From NCBI GenBank assembly GCA_010279815.1, contig QEOQ01000519.1, forward strand, positions 799,239 through 863,238: a stretch of DNA of 64,000 nt, read 5' to 3'. Within the stretch, counting starts at the first letter, position 1. Every line of letters starts with the position of its first letter. Of this stretch, positions 11,721 to 22,696 are shown piece after piece. A model generated the notes under the pieces. That model did no database searches. It saw only the letters and a program-made list of their open reading frames with translations, and had not been told where the DNA came from. The position numbers and the translations under genes were made by a program. The stretch is from Brachionus plicatilis. Taxonomy: Eukaryota > Rotifera > Eurotatoria > Ploima > Brachionidae.

Positions 11721-14700
11721 ATGGACTCCAGTATACATTCTGCGTACCCACTACAGACAAATTTCTACTCGCCAAACTTCAAGACTTACAAGCATTTAGG
11801 CCTAGTATGCTATTCAGGTATTTTTAATTTTTTTTTCTTTTTAAAAGGCAAATAATTTTTGTTTTTTTAAGAAGATTTAGATAAGGATTTTTTCGATGAA
11901 ATCGAAGCCAAGAATCGTTCTCGCATCGCTTCAAAAATGTAATCTCACTTTTTAACCAAATTCTAAAATCAATAATAAAATTTGATTTTTTTTTCAGAGA
12001 TCTTAATAATGATGAAATACTGTAAATTTTTGGCTTTTTTTTAGGAATTTTTTTATTTAAATTTTGTTTTTGTTTTTTAAATAGAAATGAAATTCTTGAC
12101 GAAGATGAAATAAAAGAATCTTTGGAAGTATTTGTGAACAAGCATTGTTTCTACCGACAAAAACCGCTTAGAAAATACAGCTTGAATGATTTGGAATCAT
12201 TAAACTGCTATAGAGTTAATATTAATTTTAATAATTAGCTTTTTTTTTAAATACTAAATACCACATAAGGCGATATCACACGAACAAAAATAGCTTAATT
12301 AGCTCTAGAAAAATATTTTTAAAACCAAGAGATTAATAACATTATTTTATTTTAAAGGATACATCGGGCTTTGTTTAAATTTTTTGTTAATTTGTTTAGG
12401 AAATTCCTAAAGCATTTTAAAAATTAGAATATAATTTATTTTATAATTAATCATAACAGTTGAAAATAAATTTTATTGATTGTGTCAACTATCTTGAAAA
12501 TTAGAATGAAAAAAATGATTGTAAGATTCAAGTGTTGTTTTCAACACTATAAACGAGGGTAATTAGTGCAAATAATTTAAATAAATTACTTTAATCTAAA
12601 AAAAAAATTCTGAAATAAGGAATTAGAGAAATTTTAGAAAAGCTAAACATCATTTTCGTAAAAAACTAGAAGGAAAAATGAGTCATTTAATTAATTTATA
12701 ATTTTTTATTTTTTATGATTTAAATGTCATTTTTTTGTTTCTTTGAAAATAACTTAAATCCTTAACTTTCACCTGAGTTCATCAATATTTACTAAATTTT
12801 ATGAATATTAAATTATTTATTTCATATTTGTGATAAGTCAATTTTTTATAAAAGTTTTATTTATTCTATCAAGTTTATTTTTTTTTATTTCACCTGAACT
12901 CAAAATTTTCTCAAAACTGTTTAAAAATTTAAAAACAAAAATTTTCTTTTATAATAATTTACACTGATTAAAATAAACTTACCACAAAATAAGCTATTTT
13001 TTGAAGTTTATGATCAAATTTCGATGCTCAAAATGATCAAACCAAGTTTAAAATATAAATTAAATTGTTACTTTTACTGAATATAATTAATGCAGAGATA
13101 CATTTTTATTATTATTATATTTTATTAAAAATATAGTTTGGGAGGAAACCCAGGCAGATACATTTTTAGATTTTACATATTATATTAAATTAAAAGGTAA
13201 ATCCTGCGATCAAAATGCATATTTCAGAGGGTACACCATCGAAATGGTGCTATTTATAACTGGATAATTAAAAAAAGTAAAAAAAAAAGAATTTAGCTGT
13301 GCAATATTTCTATTAAACAATTAAAATTTATTAAATAGTTTAAGTTAAGTTTTAGTATGATCATTTTATCATCAAAAATCGAAAGAACGAAAAGAACAAT
13401 AAATATTTTTAATCGAATTTTATAAATTTTAAATATATTGCTCCCAACTTCACTTTCCCTCCCTTATGTTAGAAGGTTTGTAAAAAAAATTTCAAGAATG
13501 AAAACATCTTTTTATTAAAAACTAAAACGGCCATTTATTTTTACTTTTTAGAAATTAATTATAAATTTTTATTTTAAAAAAGTTTATTTTTTAAGATTTT
13601 TTTATAACTTTATGCTTTCTGAAATTTTATTATTTTTTTTAAAAGTTCACCAATTCTACTTTATTTTCAATAAAATAAATAATTGATAGCATTGAGTCGA
13701 TTAAATAAATTAAATTTTAAATTATATAGAAAGTGAGACCTAAATTACTTTAAAATAAAGTAATTTAAAGTAAAAAAGGTAAATATTAGTTTAATTTGGT
13801 TAATATACTTTGTTTCTTTATTGTCAAATAAAACAAAAGAAATAGTATTGCTTATTCGTAAAAAATTAATCATAGAAAATTTTTTTGAAAAATTAGACAT
13901 AAATTATTTTGTTGAAAATAAATTTCGATTTTTGAAAAAAAAAACAAGAGATTTGAGTAATAAATTTCAAAGTATATTTTCAAAATTAGCATTTTTGCTG
14001 ATGAGCAAAATCCTATCAGAAAATATTAATAATAAAAAAAAATTGATTAATTAAGTTTCCATATTTTATTTAAATGTTAAAAAATTAAAAATTATATTTC
14101 TTCTTAAATTTATCATATAGATAAATATATAACAAAATTTAAATAAATTCAAAAAACCTTCATAAATTCAACAAAATTTTTCCTATTTTTGTTAATTCAT
14201 CTTTCATTTTGATCAGCTGCTATAATGAGTTATTAAATTTTTTTGTTACTTTTCTTTATATAATTTCATTTCAATTGCTAAAAATTCTTAATAAAAAATT
14301 AAGATCTATTCATTAAAAATGCATTTTTTTAAATTTTTTGATTTAGACTTTGTTTCATCACAAAATCTGTAATCTGTTTAATTAAGCTTGGAGATTCATC
14401 TTTAAAAATTATATTTAGATTTTTAAATTTTATTTCCTTTCATATCAGTGCAAAGAGTGCTAGAAAATAGATGAATATTTTTCATTTATTTGTATGATTA
14501 TTTAAAATTTTCAAACTAAGAATTTTTATAGCATTTACAAAAAAAAGTGTTCATTCATTAATTTCGGTTTTACAAGATGCAAAGGAAGTTTCATTTTTTT
14601 TACTTTTTTTCAATTTTATTTTTTTATAATGTTTTAATTTTTTCAAAAATTAAAAGAATTTTTAACTTTTATTAATCATTTTTTTTTCAAAAATAACTGC

Positions 14701-16480
14701 TGATAATTAGTTATAAAAATTTAAAAACGCAAATTCTTCCGTTTTGGATAAAATATTTAGAAATTATAAAAAGAATACTTCAGTTTATTTATTGATATTC
14801 TTTTCAAATCTAAAATTTAAGAAAAATTATATGAAACATAACAAATATCTTTAGTCTTAGCAAAAAATGACATTTAATCCAAAAGAATGAGTCAAATTAA
14901 TTTTATCATATTTAAGAAAGGCGCTAAATAAAAAAATCAAATAATCTTTAATGTCTAAAATTAATATTGAAATTAATGAACACATATTAAGGACATCTTT
15001 TAGATTTCAGTATCGAAATAAAAATTTATTTATTCCAATAATTTAACTTCATGAATTTACCTTTTTTTAAATGCTTGGTGATTTTAAACTCAAATTTATA
15101 AATTAACAAATATTTTAAAAAAAAAATTTGTTTTTACAAAAATTAAAATTATTGAAAAATTTTAAAATTTTACTCAAAACTTAGTATGATTTATCTTTCT
15201 CTGAAATAATCATAAATTAAATAGCAAAATAATATTTTAGACTAGTGTTTTAAATCTAAAACCTGGAAAAAAATATTATTTAAAAAAATTTTCTTTTTAT
15301 TTTATTAAAAATAATTAATCAAGTATGTGATTCAAACATTTACAGAAACCCGAAAAACTTCGTATGCATCGGAGCCTTACAATCCATGTAGTTTAATTTT
15401 TTTTTTCAAATTTTAATTTTTATACTAATTCTATTCTAAACAGATTACACTGATCAGCCTTTTTCTACTTGTGACAATCCATGGAGCGTCCGTGTAAAGC
15501 CCAGTAGGCTTTTTTATGATGAAACAGTCCGCTTGGAAATTCCAGGAACCTCACATATTGAGGTAATAAAATAAACATAAACTAATGTAACCACTAGACC
15601 AAAGTTTTACTTTTAGAATTGTGAAGTTTGCCAAGGTGAAGGCTCGCGGACATGTGGAAAATGCCGCGGGAGCGCAAAAGTATAATTTTTTACCACACAT
15701 AAATTTACTAGTGCTTAATTTTGTCTGTTTCTGCAAAGAAAACTTGTAATATTTGCAAAGGAAGTGGTTATTCAGACTTTGGAGTTGATTGTCCTTCATA
15801 TGAAAGCCTCAAACACAACTACAATGATCAGTATAACAACGGCTTTGAAAGTTACAGGACCCAATACCAAATTCAAAGCCTGAGAAATCAGTACTACAAT
15901 TACCGGAGTGTTTACAGTGCAAACTCCAACAATTTGAGCTATCCAATGGATCATATTTATTGCATTCAATGCAATGGAAAAGGCTTTGTGACTTGTAGAG
16001 AATGCGAAGATGGAGAGATTTTGTGCAGACCATGCAATTCGAGTGGAAAAGTCAGATGGTATGTTGAATTGGAAGTGTTGTTTGAAAATTATGAAGATGA
16101 GTTAATCGAAAATCCAAGTCAAATATCGGAAGACTTAATTTTTAATTGTGCTTCAAAACAAATTTATTTTGAGCAAAAAGAAAAATTGAAGCCGATTAAA
16201 GACAATGACTTTTTTAAACTCTACAAGTCATCCAAAACGCTAATCAACACCCATTTGTCCAAGTTTTCTTTTAGTCGCATTTTAGCACAAGTAATAAATT
16301 TAAATTTAGTTTTTTAGTTTTTATAGTTGAATTTTATTTTAAAAGCGTCAAATTGTTTATCTTATTCCAGTTACAAGTGGTTGTCTACAGAATAGGGGTC
16401 AAAGATTTTTGATTTATGGCATGGAGCGAAAAGTTCACTTTCCTAATTATCCTGGTAAAATTAAATGTACTATAATATAA
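11721..16480 (+). CDS. SSUH2: SSUH2-like protein (copy 2)
   Basis: Paralogue of the gene at 1778. Exons as read: 11721-11817, 11872-11938, 11998-12021, 12085-12214, 15324-15387, 15444-15562, 15617-15679, 15739-16290, 16346-16480. The family block LDEDEIKESLEVFVNKHCFY is followed, after a 3.1 kb intron, by YVIQTFTETRKTSY, DNPWSVRV and IPGTSHIE. Then come the CxxCxGxG repeats (EVCQGEG, GKCRGSA, NICKGSG, IQCNGKG, RPCNSSG), SFSRILAQRQIVYLIPVT and a C-terminal YGMERKVHFPNYPG. Exon 15739-16290 fuses what are three exons in copy 1 and contains an extra segment of roughly 40 Tyr/Asn-rich residues between two cysteine motifs. The 3' end is uncertain: reading through gives a stop at 16480; a donor at 16455 could instead lead to another exon. 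Confidence 0.82.
13010..13385. mobile_element. Second, eroded copy of the 378-bp MITE
   Basis: Opens TTGAAGTTTATGATCAAATT and contains the same internal words as the element at 2484, including the reverse complement of its central AATTATCCAC...AGCATCATTTC segment, so the core is inverted relative to that copy. It lies in the 3.1 kb intron of the second SSUH2 gene. Divergence is high and no target duplication is visible. Confidence 0.6.
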
Positions 16481-17219
16481 AAATTTTCAGCTAGATATTC
16501 ACATTTAAAAAATTTTTTCTAAATATTTTAATAAAAATACAAAATTTTTAATTCTATTTTGCACTTTTTTGATCTTTAATAAATTTATGCCTCAATGTAA
16601 AATGTTGAGGATTTTTTACATTGCTTTTGATTATTACCATTCAATTTTTTCTATAGACTCCAACGTAGTTACATATTTGGACTTCATTTTTAAACCATGG
16701 CCATCAAATTTCTTGTCATCCGACAATTTAATTAAAAATTTTAAATATTTTTTAAGTGAATTTTTAAAAAACAATTTATTTTTTATTTATTTGTTTTATG
16801 TACCTTCAGAACAAATTATGAGAAAAGAAGAAAAAAATATTATAATAGTAATAAAAATCAAAATGAAGTTACAAAGTAAAATAAAATAAGATCAAATAAA
16901 AATTAAAATAAAGAAAGCCAAATGAAATTAAATTTAATTTAAACAAAGATGAAAAGGTAAATATTGAAATAAGATGTTACATGTGAGAGATGTTTACATA
17001 GTTAAAGCTTCAGGAAAAAAAGAAGAAAGTTTTTGGGTATTCAATATATCTTGATTCGAAACCTTCTTTGTATTCCTCCACCATGAAAATTTATTTAAAC
17101 TGTTTAAGAATGAAAATACATTAAAAATTAGTTGATTTTTTTTTTTCAATTTACAGTCAAGATACTGATCAATACTTGATTTATTTAAATTTATTTAAAA
17201 ATAATTATATTAAAAAAAA
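16481..17219. other. Intergenic; degraded LINE 3' end on minus strand
   Basis: AT-rich. Around 16785-16815 a T-rich stretch and TACCTTCAGAACAAAT resemble, in reverse complement, the TCTGAAGGAGC...AAATAAATAAA tails of the LINEs at 58669 and 63360. An A-rich region with AAAATAAA units follows. It fits the minus-strand LINE reverse transcriptase fragment at 17220. Confidence 0.4.
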
Positions 17220-17745
17220 TTTAACTTTTCATCAATAAATACTCCTAACAGTTTGAATTCACTTTTATTTGATGACCATTTAATGTGACAAACTCTGGAG
17301 TTTTAACTTGTTTATTATGAACAAACATTACAAATGTTTTGACCAATTTATTTCCAAACGATTTAAATTACACCAAGTGAAAAGTGGAGTTAAATTCTTA
17401 TTGAAAGACACAACTAAACTTTTGATGTTATCGGATTTTTAGATTGTTGTATCATCGGCAAATAGTTTGATATACAAATCTTCCAGGCAATATGGAGGAT
17501 CATTAATAAATATAAGGAAGAATAAGGGTCCTAGAGCAGAAGCTTGTGGCACACCTAAAAGTAAATCACCAGGACTTGAGAAAACATTATTCAATTTGAC
17601 CACCTGTGTCCTATTTCTAAAATAGTTTGATATTAAAGCTAGTGAATCTTTGTCAAAACCATTGTGAAAAAGTTTTAACCAAAGTAGATTAGAGCCTATC
17701 AGATCAAAAGCTTTCCGAAAGTCAGTAAAAAAAAATTATTGTCAC
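17220..17745 (-). pseudogene. Non-LTR retrotransposon reverse transcriptase fragment
   Basis: Conceptual minus-strand translation gives reverse transcriptase motifs in order: FRKAFDLIGSNLLWLKLF, FRNRTQVVKLNN, GVPQASALGPLLFLIFIND and the catalytic box LFADDTT, then the NLNRLEINWSKT thumb-like segment. There are at least one stop after the FADD box and one frame change. Only the palm/thumb part survives; endonuclease and 5' sequence are absent. The GVPQASALGP sequence deviates from the usual GVPQGSxLGP. Confidence 0.8.
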
Positions 17746-18159
17746 TTCATTTATTTAAATTTATTAAAAAATAATTATATTAGAAAAAGGAAATAAAAAA
17801 ATTATAAAACATCAATAAAGCTATTCATTTCATTGTCATTTAAAAAAAATAAAAAAACTAGGTATCTGAGTTAAATAATTCAAATTTTGATACAAAATCT
17901 TTATAAATTAAATTAATGTTATCGAAAATTGAAAGCTTAAATGTTGAAAACTTCAACATTGATCAAAAAGCAATTTATTAATCTTGAATAATAAATGAAT
18001 GCGATAATCTCTGTATTGTACAAAAGTCTAAAATGATTTTTTCAGGCAAAAAGATAATTATGTGTTGATCAAGCCAAAATGAAAAAAAAAATTTTTTAAA
18101 ATTAGCAACCAGACAATTTTAGGAAAAGATATGAGCGCCTTTTCTTATTATCATCTAGC
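17746..18159. other. AT-rich intergenic DNA
   Basis: No gene or repeat recognised apart from A/T runs. Confidence 0.4.
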
Positions 18160-18167
18160 ATAGAAAG

Positions 18168-19054
18168 CAAAGTTGTTTAAAAGTCCCAAAATAAAGTCCA
18201 AGTCATTAAAAAAAAATCTAAGTCCTGACTTTTTTTATTAAGCGATGAAAAATGACTGGTAAAAATGTTTTAAATAATGCGAGAATTTTCGTGATCTTCC
18301 GTTAAATATTATTTTCCCAGAATAATTACTCTACATCAGAATTGTATAAAAGTCACAAGTCAAGTGCAAGTCAAGATTTTTACTTATTTTAAGAAAGAAT
18401 TAAATTAAAAGTATTGAATTTTTTTATTAAAAATAAAATTATTTATTTAAATTTCTTTTTCAATGTAAATATTGAAACATGATTTTTTAAACAATTCACA
18501 TAATTGTGATATTCTTTTTAAGTGAATTTATTAATAAAAAAAAAAAAATTTGTGCTAAAAAAAATTTTAGAAATAAATTAAACAGGATAAAAAATATTGA
18601 AAAACATTAAAAAAATATAAAAAATCAAGATATAAAAAAATTTATGACTTGTAATTTTCATATTTTTGAAACAAGTCAAAGTCCTGACTTGTTTTTTTAA
18701 AAAACATATTTTCAAGACCAAATCATACTTTGACTTAATAAGACTTTTTTTCCTGACTTTTATGCAAGTCTGCTGCTAATAAATGGAAAAACAGGAAAAT
18801 TTATTTGATTAGTTTATAAAACTGAAGAAAAAATTGACTTTGAGATCTCGGAACTTCGAGTCATTCAGATTAAGACAATTTATTATTTTAAAATACTTAA
18901 AAAAATTTCTAGTCATAATAATCATCTTGGAAAAAGATTGAAAAGTCTTTCGACTTTTCAAAAAAAAAGTCCGGACTTGAACTTTTTAAAAAAAAAAATG
19001 TTAAAAGTCCTGAGTTGGACTTGACTTGAGACTTGTGACTTTAAAGCCACTCTG
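18168..19054. mobile_element. hAT-like MITE of the AGTC family
   Basis: An 887-bp element with left end CAAAGTTGTTTAAAAGTC and right end GACTTTAAAGCCACTCTG, imperfect inverted repeats. It is flanked by perfect 8-bp direct repeats ATAGAAAG (18160-18167 and 19055-19062). The interior holds many AAGTC/GACTT words and a unique block (about 18365-18530) that is also found near 62335-62510. No coding capacity. The 8-bp duplication and the CAgAG-type terminus suggest mobilisation by a hAT transposase. Confidence 0.85.
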
Positions 19055-19062
19055 ATAGAAAG

Positions 19063-19536
19063 AAATAATTGTTATTTTTGATAAGACAGATTTACTCGTT
19101 TATTTTGATTTTGAGAGTAGCATGTACTCAAATAGGGAATTTAGGTGACTTTAAAAAATTGTTTATTAAATTAGTTAAACTTTAAAAAATTTACACAAAG
19201 AATATTTGCCTCAATGCAAAATATAATGATGGTAAAAAAAACTTTTTTGCTTTTTATTTTCTGTAAAATTTTTAAAATTTTATGATATAAATTAGTCCAA
19301 AATTTCAAATATTTTACCAACCTGTAGATTTTTAAAAATTATCTAAATTTCGAACCCAATATGATTCGATCAAGAGATGTCCGCTTTTTGGATTTCACAA
19401 CAATTTACGTAAAATTCAATCTCATCAGACTAAGGTGTTATTAATATTTATTTCATTAAAAATCTCTTGAGTGATGAAAAAAAAGAGTAAATTTTTACAT
19501 AATAAAATTATTCATCATAAAAACGAATTAAATATA
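19063..19536. other. AT-rich intergenic DNA
   Basis: No gene seen. Confidence 0.4.
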
Positions 19537-19881
19537 CAGTGTTTAAAGTTAAACTGTATAATGGGTAAGATTACATCATTTTACGTAATTTTACGTCAGA
19601 AAATGTAAGCTTACATAATATTACATCATTTCTTGTATGTACGAAAATGAAAGATAACATAATCTTAGGTAATTTTATGTAAAATTACGCTAGTTTAAGT
19701 AAGTTTCGTCAAAAACGCTTACGGCAAAAAAAAACTGAATTTTAGAGGAAAAAGTGAAAAATTAATAAAAATTTGAATTTTGTAAGAAATGATGTAATAT
19801 TATGTAAGCTTACATTTTCTGACGTAAAATTACGTAAAATGATGTAATCTTACCCATTATACAGTTTCACTTTAAACACTG
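19537..19881. mobile_element. Tc1/mariner-type MITE, ACGTAAA family
   Basis: 345-bp foldback element with ends CAGTGTTTAAAGT / ACTTTAAACACTG, flanked by TA on both sides. Long arms (to about 19638, and from about 19783) are nearly exact inverted repeats full of TTACGTAA words. TA targets and CAGTG ends are typical of non-autonomous Tc1/mariner elements. Related ACGTAAA-rich repeats occur at 10270, 22060, 35138 and 49128. Confidence 0.8.
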
Positions 19882-22696
19882 TAACATAAACGTTCAAAAC
19901 GTCTTGTAAATATATTAAAAATCCTATTAAAATATAGCATGTCCTTAATATGTATTATCTGTCTAATAGATTAATAATAAATCTTCTATTTAATTGATTA
20001 TTTTAACTTTGGTTTTAAAATATTTAAACTGAAAAATGGTTCTATTTTATTAAAAGAAAGTTTAAAAGAAAATAAAATAAGAAACCTAAAATACAATTTA
20101 AGAAATAAAAATAATTTAATTTTACCAAAAACAAAAACAAAGTTTGGAGAGCTAACTTTTTATGATTTTTTTCCAAAATTAATTAATTTTTTTGTTATTG
20201 ATCGTTTATGTTTATCCTTCAATCATTAAATCAATTAAAATTTTTGATAAATTTAAATTGGTTTACAAAAACTTTTACAAATCAATTTATTATATTTTTC
20301 TTTTTTTTTTAATAATCTTTTTATATAAAACATTTTGATGTATTTTATTTTAATGAATTATTTATTTTAATTGAAATAAATAAAGAGTTAATCAGTATAT
20401 TCAATAGATAAGGGCACTAGCCTGTTGATTAACCTTGAAGCTTAAAAAAAAAACTAAACAAATCATTAAATCTTTTATTTAATTGATGATTATGAGCATG
20501 GTGAAATTGATGGTGTGCCATCCGTGCAATTATCAAATTTGAAATACAGAATCTTCTTAAAATGCGAATAGAGGGTTTGCAAAAAATTCAACAGCATTAA
20601 CTAAAATACCATCGTTAGCGCGGCCGATCTCACCCATTTTGTTCGAAAATTTTTTCACCTTATTAGACATAATCAAACTTTAAAAAAAGATCGAATTAGT
20701 TACATTTTCTTATTTTATATTTTTCATAAAAGGGCATAAAAGGAAATTGCTAAAATACGGACCTGTTGTTTTTGGCAGAAATACACTTTGCTGACTATTT
20801 TTTTAAAAAATTTAATAAGAATGTCAACAAAAACATTAGCCTAAATACACTTCGACTTAATTTTTCCAATTCAATAAAATTAAATTATTTTGAAAAAAAT
20901 AAAATTTATGTATTAATTAATTTTTTAATAAAGTATTGATGTTATTTAAAAAATATTTATTTTATAGATTTTAAAAATTAGAAAAATTATCTTTTCCTGG
21001 TCACATTTTTCAAGTTTAAAATTTCAATTATTCTAACAATATTCTTTCGTATGTTATTAAATTTTTTTTCATTATTAAATTGATCCAAATAATAAAATGA
21101 AATAAATATTTTAATAATTTTATTAAAATGTTCTCTTAATAAGCTAATATTTAATTTGATTTCATGAATCCAACATTAGTAAGGACAATTCATCTGCTGA
21201 AAATTTTAACAATTTTAAACTAAAAGTTGCCACCATAAAAAAATAATTTTAGAAATTATCTTGAAATTATTTTCAAAAACAACATTAAAAATTTTTAAAT
21301 CTAAAATACATTTAAAAAAAATAAAATATTTTGAATTCGTATACCACGTCCTTTGAAAGCCTAAGTTTCATTATTTTTTGGGGGGGCAAAAAAATTTGGT
21401 ACCCAGGGATCTAAAAATAACAAACTCTTTAAAAGGTAGTTCTTTCAGATCCAGATATGGAATTATAACATTATAATGTTTTATTAAATCATAAGTATTC
21501 TGAAAGAGCATAAAATTTTCGTATGTTATCGTCTGTGGTCCAGTCTTTAAGTTCTAATGCAAAAAATTATTTGAAAAATTAACAATCAATTATTCAGTAA
21601 TTGATTTGAATTTTGAACTTGGTCCAGCATCACAAATCAAGCAGGATAAAAATTAGAAATGAATATTTTTATTATTCGATTAAAAAATATACTGAAATTA
21701 GATTTTTGACGCGGCATTATTTATGAAATATTTAAAATTGATTATAAAAAATGGTAAAACCAAAAAAGGGCCACAAAAAGATCATTTTTTACGTTTTATT
21801 ATATTTTTTAGCACTGCACCAATTATGTGAAAAAGCTACTTAAGTAATTTCATGAAAACTGAAAATATGAAAAAAAAAATGAAGATAGTTGCATTAACTT
21901 TCAAAGTCTGATAATGATGTAAATCTGAAGAGTCAAGCAGACAAAGTCAGTTTATGCAACTATTTATTATGTAAAATTTTTAATTCAAATAATTTATTTT
22001 GTAATAAATTGAAATAAAAGAAATAAAAAAAATTTCACTTTTTTCACGTTTCTTTACCTCAAAATAGTTCTTTACGTAATTTTACGTAAAACTTGGTAAA
22101 TTTTTTTTTGATTCTTTGAAAAATATTATTTTTTTTATATTTATCAAATTAATTTTTTTTTCATATTTTTTTGCAAAATTTCTTTTAAAAAATGTAAAAA
22201 ATTTTCTTTTTTTGGTCCTTATTGGTTTTACCAAGTTTTACGTAAAATACGGTAAAATAACGTAATTTTAACTCAGAACCTTGTATCGTAGTAGCACTGT
22301 AAGAATATTTTAGCATGGGCGAGATGGTGTTCATTGCCTTCGCCAAAGTTGTGTTTCGGGTTCCGAGTCTGCTATATCGAACGAGGAGATATGGTTATTT
22401 TCATCGTTTAATGTAAAAAGTTCTCATTACTAATGATTTTTTTATTAATTTACATCAATTAATCATTATTTTTCTGTGACATTTATTTTTCTGTGGCATT
22501 ATTTTTCATAATATTTCAATCGAATAGCCACTTCATAAAATTTATTTAATTAAAAATGGCTAATTAAAAAAATAAATTTAATTTAAAACAGTTTTATTTA
22601 TTTTTACGGTAAACTCTGGGTTAAAAAATCTGTTGAATCTAGAAATAAATTTAAATCAAATTGATGAGTCACTTTTGCCATGAAAAAATATAAAAT
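19882..22696. other. Intergenic DNA with repeat relics
   Basis: AT-rich. It contains a small minus-strand frame (20557-20670, separate entry), an ACGTAAA repeat pair (about 22065-22105 against 22230-22275) and a short less AT-rich patch at 22300-22390 with no assignable coding. Nothing else is supported. Confidence 0.45.
20557..20670 (-). CDS. Small unrecognised ORF, possible exon or micropeptide
   Basis: A 37-codon frame with ATG at 20670 and TAA at 20557, opening MSNKVKKFSNKMGEIGRAND. It lies in a patch with clearly higher GC than the surrounding DNA and is followed by an ordinary-looking 3' sequence. It has a basic first half and a hydrophobic second half (AVEFFANPLF). No family is recognised. 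It could also be a degraded exon. Confidence 0.25.
   Translation of the reverse strand: MSNKVKKFSNKMGEIGRANDGILVNAVEFFANPLFAF

Noticed and set aside
11824..12141. Minus-strand 105-codon frame
   Set aside because: Lies antisense over SSUH2 copy 2 exons and introns; low-complexity Lys/Phe text from T-rich introns.
13821..14054. 77-codon plus-strand frame in SSUH2 intron
   Set aside because: Lys/Asn/Ile/Phe-only composition expected from random AT-rich DNA; no splice context or motif.
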